Shown here piece after piece: positions 1 through 6,174 of a stretch of 8,225 nt of DNA (positions within the stretch are counted from its first letter, which is position 1; each line of letters begins with the position of its first letter). The notes under the pieces were generated by a model. It was not told the origin of the DNA and ran no database searches. It was given only the letters and a program-made list of their open reading frames with translations. Source of the DNA: an uncultured Pseudorhodoferax sp. (GTDB taxonomy: Bacteria; Pseudomonadota; Gammaproteobacteria; Burkholderiales; Burkholderiaceae); the NCBI GenBank assembly GCA_913776795.1, contig CAJYRH010000210.1, forward strand, positions 1 through 8,225, in the 5' to 3' direction. The position numbers and the translations under genes were made by a program.

Positions 1-217
1 TGTCGGCGCACGGCGCGCCCGCCCGTACGCGTCCTCCTACACCGGCACGGTGGATTGCTTGAGCGCGCGCAGCACGAAGTGCGACTTGCTGCGCGAGAAG
101 CTCTACAAGATCCCGGGCATCCGTCACAGCAAGTCGCACTTCGTGCTGCGCGCGCTCAAGCAATCCACCGTGCCGGTGTAGGAGGACGCGTACGGGCGGG
201 CGCGCCGTGCGCCGACA
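1..217. repeat. Perfect 91-bp inverted repeat with 35-nt spacer (likely contig-end fold-back)
   Basis: Bases 1-91 are the exact reverse complement of bases 127-217: position i pairs with position 218-i without a mismatch. Pairing stops at 92/126, leaving a 35-nt centre (92-126). The right arm holds the last 18 codons of an Lrp/AsnC-family gene plus 36 bases after its stop; the left arm is an antisense copy of the same bases. The left arm begins at the first base of the window, so its outer limit is unknown. Long perfect palindromes with short spacers are unstable in bacteria (SbcCD cleavage and replication slippage). An assembly or library fold-back at a contig end is therefore more likely than a real duplication. 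A true local inversion-duplication remains possible. Confidence 0.95.
92..181 (+). CDS. Lrp/AsnC-family transcriptional regulator, C-terminal fragment
   Basis: This is the last 29 codons of a gene ending at TAG 179-181. The peptide starts REKLYKIPGIRHSKSHFV and ends LKQSTVPV. That matches the C-terminal end of the Lrp/AsnC ligand-binding (RAM/AsnC_trans_reg) domain: a helix ending in a 'L..iPGv' turn, a beta strand, then 'lKqst.lp'. E. coli Lrp has the equivalent LPGVNDTRT and VKQSN segments. Family members are about 150-165 residues and bind DNA through an N-terminal helix-turn-helix, which is absent here. The frame stays open back to base 2, but those 30 codons lie in the antisense inverted-repeat arm and do not resemble Lrp, so I do not count them. 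Downstream, bases 204-233 could fold into a weak bulged hairpin with no T-run. Target genes and ligand cannot be inferred. Confidence 0.8.
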   Translation, partial: REKLYKIPGIRHSKSHFVLRALKQSTVPV

Positions 218-316
218 GGCAAAAAGGCGCGGCGTGCGGGACAGCCCACGATCTGCGCTTGATCATGGACAAATGCGTCGCCTGTGACGCTCAACCACTG
301 AACAGAAAGACCATCC

Positions 317-1150
317 ATGCGCAGCATCCGGCGACTTTCCTTCCGAGCTGTTCTCACGGCGGCGGCGGCCTGCACCGCCACCAGCGCGATGGCCCAGGGC
401 CTGCGGTTCGACCAGGACCAGCGCGTGTGGCTGCAGCTTTCGGCTTTTCGCCCGAGCGTGGACACGGATCTGCGCATCGACGAGACCGGCAGCGTGCTGC
501 GTGGAACACCGCTCAACGGCGAGAGCGACTTCGGCCTGGCCGGCCGCAAGACGGTGCCGGCGGCGTTGCTGGGCGTGCGGATCGCCGACCGCTGGCGGGC
601 GGAGTTCGAGTACTTTGCGCTGAACCGCAGCGGCAGTGCCACCACGTCAGGGCTGCGGTTCGGCGATGGCGAGTTCACGGCAGGCATCGACACGCGCATG
701 CGCACGCGCACCTACCGGCTGAGCGCCGGCTACGCGTTCCTGAAGGACACCGACCGCGAGGCCGGCCTGCTGGTGGGGGCGCACGTGACCGATGCACTCA
801 TCAGCGTGCGCGGTGCTGCCACCGTCAATGGGCAGTTCGTGGGTGCCTTCACCGAGCGGCGCTCGGAAACCCTGCCGGCGCCCACGATCGGCCTGTACGG
901 CAACTACCGTCTCGACACGCGCTGGGAACTCAATGGCCGGGTCGACGTGTTCAAGCTGAACATCGGCGACTACGACGGGCGTCTCGTGAACCTGCAGGCC
1001 AATGCGCTCTACCGGGTCACGCCCAACGTCGGTGTGGGCCTGGGATGGCGCTACCACGACCTGCGCGTGGATGCCGACGCGCGAAACTTCTCGGGTGACC
1101 TGAAGTACCGGATGAGCGGGCCGCAGCTGTTCCTGCAGGCCGGCTTCTGA
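317..1150 (+). CDS. Outer-membrane beta-barrel protein, exported (function unknown)
   Basis: This encodes 277 residues. The N-terminus is a classical Sec signal peptide: a basic start (MRSIRRLSFR), an alanine-rich hydrophobic core at about 11-24, and an AMA|QG cleavage site after residue 26. The mature part of about 251 residues alternates polar and hydrophobic residues in short strands, with aromatic-ended segments such as AEFEYFAL, TYRLSAGYAFL, IGLYGNYRL and VGLGWRYHDL. It ends in LFLQAGF with a terminal Phe, the usual BAM-complex recognition signal. This fits a small barrel of perhaps 8-12 strands in the outer membrane. I cannot name the family; OmpW-like or opacity-like porins are the closest in style, and no ligand is evident. 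The ATG at 317 directly precedes the signal peptide, and only a weak A-rich Shine-Dalgarno (GAAAGA, 305-310) is visible. A GCGTC-N6-GACGC dyad lies at 275-290. The gene converges on the downstream chemoreceptor gene. Confidence 0.85.
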   Translation: MRSIRRLSFRAVLTAAAACTATSAMAQGLRFDQDQRVWLQLSAFRPSVDTDLRIDETGSVLRGTPLNGESDFGLAGRKTVPAALLGVRIADRWRAEFEYFALNRSGSATTSGLRFGDGEFTAGIDTRMRTRTYRLSAGYAFLKDTDREAGLLVGAHVTDALISVRGAATVNGQFVGAFTERRSETLPAPTIGLYGNYRLDTRWELNGRVDVFKLNIGDYDGRLVNLQANALYRVTPNVGVGLGWRYHDLRVDADARNFSGDLKYRMSGPQLFLQAGF

Positions 1151-1165
1151 GCGAACGGCGGCGCG

Positions 1166-1184
1166 GCGCGGCGTTCAGCCGCGC
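1166..1184. terminator. Candidate bidirectional hairpin between convergent genes
   Basis: GCGCGGC (1166-1172) and GCCGCGC (1178-1184) form a perfect 7-bp all-GC stem with loop GTTCA. The hairpin starts 15 bases after the stop of the outer-membrane gene and overlaps the stop codon of the chemoreceptor gene on the other strand (1177-1175). It could halt transcription from both sides of this 24-bp convergent gap. No T-run follows on either strand, so it is not a canonical intrinsic terminator, and GC-rich DNA produces such stems by chance. Confidence 0.35.
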
Positions 1185-2512
1185 ACCACCGCATGCTCCA
1201 GCTGGCCCATGGCCTGGCGCACGGCGCCCAGGCGCGCGTCCTGCGTGCGTGCAGCGCTGACGATGCCGTCCATGATGTCGCTGGCGAGCAGCGCCGCCTG
1301 CTGCATCTGCCGGATCGCACGGCCGGATTCATGCACCCGCGTGCTGCCCTGCGCAACGCTGTCGGAGGACGCGGCGATCACCGTCTTGATCTCGCGCGCA
1401 GCGTCGGCGCTGCGCCGCGCCAGGTTGCGCACCTCGCTGGCCACCACCGCGAAGCCGCGGCCCTGTTCGCCCGCGCGCGCGGCCTCGACCGCAGCGTTCA
1501 GCGCCAGCAGGTTGGTCTGGAACGCGATGCCGTCGATCAAGCCGACCATCTCGCCGATGCGGCGCGAATCGACGCTGATCTGCTCCATGGTCTGGATCGC
1601 ACCGCCGATCGCCCGTTCGCCGGCCTGCGCCGCGGCCGCCACCTCACGCGTGTGCGCGTGCGCGCCGTGGGCCTTCTCGGCACCCTCGTGCACCAGCAGC
1701 TGCAATTGCTCGAAGGCCTGCTGCACCAGGCGCGTCGCTTCGAAACGGGCCGTGATGTCGGTGGCGTACTTGACCACCTTGAAGGGCTGGCCGGACTGGT
1801 TCACGACCGGGCTGTAGTTGGCCTCGATCCACACGTCCTTGCCATGGCGGTCGATGCGGCGGAACTGGCCCCGGTGGTACTCGCCCTGCCCCAGCTGCTG
1901 CCAGAAGGCCAGGTATTCGCGCGAGTTGCGCTCCTCCGGCGGCATGAACATCCTGTGGTGGCGACCCACCAGTTCGTCTTCGGACGCATAGCCCATGGCG
2001 TCCAAGAAGTTGCGGTTGCAGCGCAGGATGTGGCCGTCCAGCGTGAATTCGATGACGGCCTGCGCCCGGCCCACCGCGGCGAGCTGGCTCGCTGCCTCGG
2101 CATCGCGCAGCACCTCGGCAGAAATGTCCATCGCGTACTTGACGATCCGCAGCACGCGGCCGCTGCGGTCCAGCACCGGGCTGTAGTTGGCCTGCAGCCA
2201 CACCTCCTCGCCATGCCCGGTCAGGCGCTTGCAGCGCCCCACGAACGGCTCGCCGCGGCGCAGCCGTTCCCAGAACCGGACGTATGCGCTCTCGTCGTGG
2301 TCTGCCATGTCGAGAAAGATGCGGTGGTGCTGGCCGCGCAACGCATCCAGGCTGTAGCCCATCAGCGCCAGGAATTGCGCATTGGCGTGCAACACACGGC
2401 CGTGCGGGTCGAACTCGATCACCGCCTGGTTGCCGTACAGGGCCTGGAGCTGGCGCTGTGCAAGGGCGCCGCGGCCCGGGAAAAGGGACGACAGCAGGCG
2501 AAACGGGTTCAT
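1175..2512 (-). CDS. Soluble methyl-accepting chemotaxis protein with two PAS domains (BdlA/Aer-like layout)
   Basis: Numbered from the ATG at 2512-2510, the product has 445 residues. Two PAS domains with PAC tails lie at about 24-132 and 146-254; each contains 'QAVIEF..dG', 'F L..MGY', a 'G.HHR.F' segment, and 'NYSPV...sG...VKYA.DI'. The chemoreceptor signalling domain covers about 273-445, with the conserved hairpin tip at 326-365 ([16 protein letters not shown], then [17 protein letters not shown]). There are no transmembrane helices, so this is a cytosolic receptor expected to act through CheA/CheW. PAS-PAS-MCP is the layout of Pseudomonas BdlA, a biofilm-dispersal sensor, but neither ligand nor output can be read here. 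No C-terminal CheR-tethering pentapeptide is present (it ends AVVRG). An upstream in-frame ATG at 2563 would add 17 residues. I prefer 2512 because those residues look non-conserved; neither start has a strong Shine-Dalgarno. No other chemotaxis gene is in the window. Confidence 0.93.
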   Translation of the reverse strand: MNPFRLLSSLFPGRGALAQRQLQALYGNQAVIEFDPHGRVLHANAQFLALMGYSLDALRGQHHRIFLDMADHDESAYVRFWERLRRGEPFVGRCKRLTGHGEEVWLQANYSPVLDRSGRVLRIVKYAMDISAEVLRDAEAASQLAAVGRAQAVIEFTLDGHILRCNRNFLDAMGYASEDELVGRHHRMFMPPEERNSREYLAFWQQLGQGEYHRGQFRRIDRHGKDVWIEANYSPVVNQSGQPFKVVKYATDITARFEATRLVQQAFEQLQLLVHEGAEKAHGAHAHTREVAAAAQAGERAIGGAIQTMEQISVDSRRIGEMVGLIDGIAFQTNLLALNAAVEAARAGEQGRGFAVVASEVRNLARRSADAAREIKTVIAASSDSVAQGSTRVHESGRAIRQMQQAALLASDIMDGIVSAARTQDARLGAVRQAMGQLEHAVVRG

Positions 2513-2594
2513 GCTATGGCTCGAAAAGGGAGGGCGCGCCAGGGTCGGCACAGCCAAGACCATCGATTTTGGTCAGTCCATCTGAAAAGCAAAC

Positions 2595-2620
2595 CAATCT
2601 TTTCTCACATTGGTGCTTTA
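2595..2620 (-). promoter_or_regulatory. Possible flagellar-type (sigma-28-like) promoter of the chemoreceptor gene
   Basis: Read on the minus strand, TAAAGCAC (2620-2613), a 10-nt gap and AAAGATTG (2602-2595) loosely follow the sigma-28 pattern TAAAGTTT-N11-GCCGATAA. The -35-like half is good, but the -10-like half keeps only GAT. The site is about 85 bp upstream of the chosen chemoreceptor start. Chemoreceptor genes often belong to the flagellar regulon, which is the main reason to list it. It overlaps a dyad, ACCAAT-N10-ATTGGT (2593-2614). This is the least GC-rich part of the 169-bp gap between the two minus-strand genes. Confidence 0.15.
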
Positions 2621-2625
2621 CGTGG

Positions 2626-2665
2626 GCATGTGGCGCGCCAGCAGCCACGCTGCTGGTCGCCATGC
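2626..2665 (-). terminator. Interrupted stem-loop after the DUF3455 gene
   Basis: An inner perfect 7-bp stem, CCAGCAG (2638-2644) with CTGCTGG (2650-2656), closes a 5-nt loop. After a small internal loop it is extended by TGGCG (2631-2635) with CGCCA (2658-2662), then past a 2-nt bulge by GCA with TGC (2626-2628 and 2663-2665). That gives about 15 paired bases, starting 16 bases beyond the lipoprotein stop. No U-run follows on the minus strand. It may be a terminator or 3'-end stabiliser of the lipoprotein mRNA, or it may separate that gene from the chemoreceptor gene. Confidence 0.4.
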
Positions 2666-2681
2666 AGCCTGCGCCTGCCGG

Positions 2682-3254
2682 TCAGGACGCCTTCCAGAAG
2701 ATGTAGTCGGCCTGGTAGGGCACGGTGACCCGCTGGCCCTTGCTGGTGGGGGTGCAGGCCATCGTGGTCGGCGCCACGCCGCCCTGCAGTGCCACGCGCT
2801 GGATGTAGGTCACGCCCGTCATCGCGCCGCTGCCCATCGCCGGGTTGGCCTTGACCAATTGGTACGGCAGGCTGGTCGGGCCCGAGGGCGCGACGGCCAG
2901 TTGCGTGGCGGTGAGCTTGGAGCCATCGGAGGACTCCCAGGTGGCCGGCGGGCCGAAATAACGGCCGACCTGTCTGCCGCTGCGGTCCATGAGCTTGGCC
3001 TCGGGACCGACGAAGGTCCATTCGACCTGGCCGGGCATGCCCGCCTTGTCACGGCATTCATACAGGATCTCGCCCTTGCCGACGGTTTCCATGGCCACGC
3101 GGTTGCCGGCCGGCACCTGGATGCTCGCCGGCAGGCTGGCCTGCGAGAAGGCCATGCCGCTGCTGCGGTCCATGGAACCGCAGGCGGCAAGCAGCGCCGC
3201 GGCGGAAACGGCCAGGCCGATGGTGGCGAAACGGATGGAAGGGGAATGGCGCAT
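2682..3254 (-). CDS. DUF3455 domain-containing lipoprotein
   Basis: The product has 190 residues. A lipoprotein signal peptide ends in the lipobox LAAC, with Cys25 followed by Gly-Ser, so outer-membrane rather than inner-membrane retention is expected. The rest matches the DUF3455 family along its length: 'P..iqVPaGN.va' (about 45-54), 'GeiLYECR' (61-68), 'WTFVGPEAkL.D..G..vGryfGPpatWe..DGSk' (79-113), 'LPyqLVKAn' (129-137), 'GvTYIQRVaLQGGVAPTt..C' (147-167) and 'VPYqADYiFWKA' (178-189). The molecular function of this family is unknown to me. The ATG at 3254-3252 is preceded by GGAG plus a GAG triplet, and the lipobox spacing supports it. The next minus-strand gene, the chemoreceptor, lies 169 bp downstream beyond a stem-loop, so cotranscription is doubtful. 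Upstream it diverges from the aldo/keto reductase gene. A perfect dyad sits in its leader. Confidence 0.88.
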   Translation of the reverse strand: MRHSPSIRFATIGLAVSAAALLAACGSMDRSSGMAFSQASLPASIQVPAGNRVAMETVGKGEILYECRDKAGMPGQVEWTFVGPEAKLMDRSGRQVGRYFGPPATWESSDGSKLTATQLAVAPSGPTSLPYQLVKANPAMGSGAMTGVTYIQRVALQGGVAPTTMACTPTSKGQRVTVPYQADYIFWKAS

Positions 3255-3264
3255 GGGACTCGCT

Positions 3265-3293
3265 CCAGTAGTTGATCGTGTGGGTACTACTGG
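3265..3293 (-). promoter_or_regulatory. Perfect 8-bp dyad in the lipoprotein leader, overlapping the ribosome-binding site
   Basis: CCAGTAGT (3265-3272) and ACTACTGG (3286-3293) are exact inverted repeats separated by 13 nt. In the lipoprotein mRNA the arm nearest the gene reads ACUACUGG and runs straight into AG, so the GG of the Shine-Dalgarno-like GGAG is inside the stem. The ATG is 10 nt further on. It could be a leader hairpin that limits translation, or a DNA operator for a dimeric regulator of this divergent promoter region. The sequence does not distinguish these. Confidence 0.4.
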
Positions 3294-3414
3294 CAAGTCG
3301 CACCGTTGGATGCAGTGGCTTTGAAACAAATTGTGACGAAACCACCGATGGGGGCGGTCGATGGCGGCCGGTGGCAGCTGAACTTCGCCGACAGGACGGC
3401 ATCGCATCGACACC

Positions 3415-4359
3415 ATGCAATACCGACCTGCCTTTGCTTCCCGCGCCGACCGCCGCCTGCTGCTGCGCTCCGCCGCCGCGTGTCTGCCGCTGGCCTGGTG
3501 GCCGGCCCACGCACAGCCGGCCCAGCCGCAACCCCTGGCACGGGCGGTGCCTTCCAGCGGCACGTCCTTGCCCGTGGTCGGCCTGGGCAGCTGGATCACC
3601 TTCAACGTGGGCGACGACCCCCAGGGCCGGGCCGCCGCCGCGGCCGTGGTGGCCGCCTTCTTCGCCGCGGGCGGGCGGCTGATCGATTCCTCGCCGATGT
3701 ACGGCTCGGCGCAGGAGGTGATCGGCGCGTCGCTGGCCGCCTTGCGCCAGCCGCCATTGTTTGCCGCCGACAAGGTCTGGACCCGCGGGGCCGAGCGCGG
3801 CGACGCGCAAATCGCCACCTCACGCCAGCGCTGGCGCCTGGCGCGGCCCTTCGACCTGCTGCAGGTGCACAACCTGCTCGACTGGGAGACTCAGCTGCCG
3901 CGGCTGTTCGCCATGAAGCAGGACGGCCAGCTGCGGCACGTGGGCATCACCACCTCCGAGGGCCGCCGGCACCGCGATGTCGAGGCCCTCGTGCGCCAGC
4001 ACCCGCTGGATTTCGTTCAGCTGAGCTACAACCTGCTGGACCGCGAGGCCGAGGAGCGGCTGCTGCCGCTGGCGGCCGACCGCGGCACGGCCGTGCTGGT
4101 GAACCGCCCCTTCCGCCAAGGCGCGCTGCTGCAGCAGCTGCAGCACCACCCGTTGCCCGGCTGGGCGGCCGAGATCGGCTGCCGCCACTGGGCCCAGGTG
4201 GCGTTGAAGTTCGTCGTCTCCCACCCCGCCGTGACCTGCGCCATTCCCGCCACCAGCCAGGTGGCGCATGTGCGGCAGAACATGGACGCCGCGCGCGGGC
4301 CGATGCCGGATGCGGCGCTGCGCCGGCGCATGGCGGCCGACGTGGCGGCGCTGCTGTAG
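3415..4359 (+). CDS. Exported aldo/keto reductase (Tat-like signal peptide)
   Basis: The product has 314 residues. The N-terminus has an Arg-Arg pair at 13-14 in DRRLLLRS, close to a Tat motif, then a hydrophobic stretch and a likely AHA|QP cleavage after residue 33. This predicts a periplasmic enzyme. The aldo/keto reductase barrel starts near 50. The catalytic tetrad is visible: Asp91 and Tyr96 in LIDSSPMYGSAQ, Lys120 in ADKVW and His152 in LLQVHN. Downstream are LRHVGITTSE (173-182), DFVQLSYNLLDREAE (199-213) and the C-terminal cofactor segment AIPATSQVAHVRQNM (276-290). The family reduces carbonyls with NAD(P)H; the natural substrate is not apparent. A periplasmic location would be odd for an NADPH enzyme unless cofactor is bound before export. 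The start has no good Shine-Dalgarno (AGGA at 3393-3396 is too far), but the signal peptide supports it. The stop is 9 bp before the DUF6064-like gene, so the two are probably cotranscribed. Confidence 0.88.
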   Translation: MQYRPAFASRADRRLLLRSAAACLPLAWWPAHAQPAQPQPLARAVPSSGTSLPVVGLGSWITFNVGDDPQGRAAAAAVVAAFFAAGGRLIDSSPMYGSAQEVIGASLAALRQPPLFAADKVWTRGAERGDAQIATSRQRWRLARPFDLLQVHNLLDWETQLPRLFAMKQDGQLRHVGITTSEGRRHRDVEALVRQHPLDFVQLSYNLLDREAEERLLPLAADRGTAVLVNRPFRQGALLQQLQHHPLPGWAAEIGCRHWAQVALKFVVSHPAVTCAIPATSQVAHVRQNMDAARGPMPDAALRRRMAADVAALL

Positions 4360-4368
4360 GCGACGGCG

Positions 4369-5049
4369 ATGTCCGAGTGGTGGACCTACCGGCTCGAGGA
4401 TTTCATGATGTTCGCGCCGGCGACCTACCAGCGCCTGTTCGCGCTGTACAACGCCCAGGTCTGGCCGGCACAGCTTGTCGCCCTGCCGCTCGCCGCGCTG
4501 GCGCTGTGGCTGCTCGCGCGCCAGCCCGCACGCTGGCGCCTGGCCTGCGCGCTGGTCGCCGCCGGCTGGCTGTGGACGGCCTGGGCCTTCCACTGGCGGC
4601 GCTACGCCGGCATTCACACCGCAGCGCCGTGGTTCGCCGCCGGCTTCGCGCTGCAGGCGCTGGTGCTGGCCTGGCTTGCGCGGCCCGCCAGCCCCTGGCA
4701 CATGCCGGCAGGCACGGGCTGGTCGCGCGCGCTGGCGCTGGCGCTGGTGGCCGGCGCGGTGCTGCTGCAGCCGCTGGCCGAACTGCTGCCCGACCGGCCC
4801 TGGCGCCAGGCCGCCCTGTTCGGCCTGACGCCGGATGCCACGGCCATCGGCACCCTCGGCATGCTGGCATTGCTGCAACGGCGCGGTGCCAGAGCGTGGC
4901 AGGCCGCCGCCTGGGCGATGCCGCTGCTGTGGTGCCTGGCCAGTGCCGCCACGTTGTGGACACTGGGGCTGCCGGCCTGGGTATGGCTGTTGCTCGCGCC
5001 CGTGCTGGCCCTGCTCGCGCGGTGGTCGGCGGCCTCCTGGCGCCGATGA
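4369..5049 (+). CDS. DUF6064-like multi-pass inner-membrane protein
   Basis: The product has 226 residues and is very rich in Leu, Ala and Trp. Hydrophobic spans lie at about 32-50, 56-75, 84-103, 119-138, 176-196 and 201-218, with a weaker one near 155-170, giving six or seven membrane helices. The N-terminal motif (SEWWTYRLEDFMMFAP, then Y20, R22, LYN at 26-28 and WPAQ at 32-35) and the later LWTAWAFHWRRYAGIHTA (68-85) resemble the DUF6064 family, whose function I do not know. His75 and His83 flank a helix boundary, but no metal or heme motif can be claimed. The ATG lies 9 bp after the reductase stop with only a weak GGCGACGG-type leader, which suggests translational coupling. The partner suggests a role beside an exported reductase; that is inference from position only. 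Confidence 0.75.
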   Translation: MSEWWTYRLEDFMMFAPATYQRLFALYNAQVWPAQLVALPLAALALWLLARQPARWRLACALVAAGWLWTAWAFHWRRYAGIHTAAPWFAAGFALQALVLAWLARPASPWHMPAGTGWSRALALALVAGAVLLQPLAELLPDRPWRQAALFGLTPDATAIGTLGMLALLQRRGARAWQAAAWAMPLLWCLASAATLWTLGLPAWVWLLLAPVLALLARWSAASWRR

Positions 5050-5064
5050 CGCGCGGCCCTTCGC

Positions 5065-5092
5065 CCGGCTGACGGCACGGAGCGTCGGCCGG
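5065..5092 (+). terminator. 10-bp stem-loop after the reductase/DUF6064 pair
   Basis: CCGGCTGACG (5065-5074) pairs with CGTCGGCCGG (5083-5092) over 10 bp, with one G-U pair, around an 8-nt loop. It begins 15 nt after the stop of the membrane-protein gene, a position typical of a transcript end. No T-run follows, so it would be a non-canonical or 3'-end stabilising hairpin. The remainder of the 204-bp gap up to the EamA gene shows no coding sequence I trust. Confidence 0.4.
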
Positions 5093-5216
5093 CGCTGGGA
5101 CGCGTGCGTCTCGGTCTGCGCAGGCGCCCGCCCCGTGGACTGGCAGGACGGGATGGCCAGCGCCGTCTCTGCATGGCATGGCGCGTCCTGGCGGTGGCCT
5201 GCACCGCAGCCACCCC

Positions 5217-5254
5217 CGTGCGCGCACGGCCGCGCGGGCACAATCCGCGCCCCA
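5217..5254 (+). promoter_or_regulatory. Candidate short-leader promoter of the EamA gene with upstream palindrome
   Basis: CACAAT (5239-5244) ends 9 nt before the ATG at 5254, so a transcript started from it would have almost no leader. This '-10 box, about ten bases, ATG' arrangement is common for leaderless or near-leaderless genes in GC-rich beta-proteobacteria. No Shine-Dalgarno is visible before the ATG, which fits. At the expected -35 position there is no TTGACA-like hexamer; instead there is a perfect 12-bp palindrome, CGTGCGCGCACG (5217-5228), which could be an operator or a chance GC palindrome. Confidence 0.4.
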
Positions 5255-6168
5255 TGCCCGCACCCGCCTTGCTGCCCCGCCCCACCGCCCTGTTGCTGAT
5301 CGCCGCCATCGCCTGCTGCTTTGCGGGCAACCACGTCGCCGCGCGGCGGGCCTTCGACGACGGGGCCGGCGTGCTCACGGCCATCCTGTGCCGGGCCGCC
5401 ACGGCCCTGCTGGTGCTGGGCGCGCTGGTCGCGTGGCGCCGCGAGCGCCTGGCACTGCCGGCCGGCACCGGCGGCTGGCAGTTGCTGCTGGGCCTGCTGC
5501 TGGCGGTGCAGAGCCTGTGCCTGTACTCGGCCGTGGCGCGCATCCCGGTGGCCCTGGCCCTGCTGGTGGCCAACACCTTCCCGGTGCTGCTGGCCTTGCT
5601 GAACTGGGCCACGGGCGGACCGCGGCCGACGCAGCGCGCCTGCCTGGTGATGGGCACCGTGCTCGCGGGCCTGCTGCTCGCGCTGGACGTGCCGGCGCGG
5701 CTGGCCGAGGCGCGTGGCGCCGGCAGCGGCATCGCCTGGGGCGCGGGCGTGGCCTTCGCCCTGACGGCCGCCACGGTCTTCGCGTGCAGCCTGTGGATCA
5801 CCGACCGCCGGCTGGCCACGCTACCCGGCACGGTGCGCAGCTTCCATGCCATGCTGACGGTCTGCGTGAGCATGGCCATCGCCGGGGCGGCCGGGGCGGT
5901 GCCCGGCGGCCTGGCCTGGCCACAGCACGCGCCGGGCTGGACCGGGCTGGCGCTGCTGATGCTGCTGTACTGCACCGGCTTCACACTGCTCTTCGTCTCG
6001 GTGCCGCGGCTGGACATGGCGCGCAACGCGCCGATGATGAACGTCGAGCCCATCGCGACGCTGTTCATTGGCTGGGCCGTGCTGGGCCAGTGGCTGGCGC
6101 CCATCCAGCTGGCCGGCACGCTCGTGGTGCTGGCCGGCATCGTGCTGCTGTCGCGCAACCGGCGCTGA
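5254..6168 (+). CDS. EamA/DMT-superfamily transporter
   Basis: The product has 304 residues with about ten hydrophobic helices in two homologous halves (about 11-144 and 158-300), the EamA-EamA layout of drug/metabolite transporters of the inner membrane. Family-like features are CCFAGNHVAARRAF after helix 1, LYSAVARIPVALALLVANTFPVL at 90-112 (the 'A..y.pva.a.ll..~P' region), and the closing NVEPIATLFIGWAVLGQ at 263-279 followed by a last helix ending LLSRNRR. Such proteins export amino acids, purines or other small metabolites, but the substrate cannot be assigned. The frame is open further upstream to an ATG at 5104. I chose 5254 because the upstream 50 residues are Arg/Pro-rich and unlike the family, and because a short-leader promoter ends there. 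It is separated by about 200 bp from the genes on both sides, so it is probably its own transcription unit. Confidence 0.88.
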   Translation: MPAPALLPRPTALLLIAAIACCFAGNHVAARRAFDDGAGVLTAILCRAATALLVLGALVAWRRERLALPAGTGGWQLLLGLLLAVQSLCLYSAVARIPVALALLVANTFPVLLALLNWATGGPRPTQRACLVMGTVLAGLLLALDVPARLAEARGAGSGIAWGAGVAFALTAATVFACSLWITDRRLATLPGTVRSFHAMLTVCVSMAIAGAAGAVPGGLAWPQHAPGWTGLALLMLLYCTGFTLLFVSVPRLDMARNAPMMNVEPIATLFIGWAVLGQWLAPIQLAGTLVVLAGIVLLSRNRR

Positions 6169-6174
6169 GGCGGC

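Noticed and set aside
1193..2728. 511-codon plus-strand open frame, longer than the chemoreceptor gene it overlaps
   Set aside because: It is antisense to the chemoreceptor, whose minus-strand product has clear PAS and signalling motifs. The plus-strand product is a compositionally biased His/Gln/Arg/Ala string with no recognisable domain, as expected of antisense frames in GC-rich DNA.
3306..5072. 588-codon plus-strand open frame across the reductase and membrane-protein genes
   Set aside because: It is an out-of-frame shadow of both genes with Arg/Ala/Gly/Pro-rich translation and no motifs, while the other frame has the reductase tetrad and membrane helices.
5104..5253. Upstream in-frame extension of the EamA transporter (start at 5104)
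   Set aside because: The added 50 residues are Arg/Pro-rich and precede the natural first helix; the short-leader promoter at 5239-5254 favours the later start.
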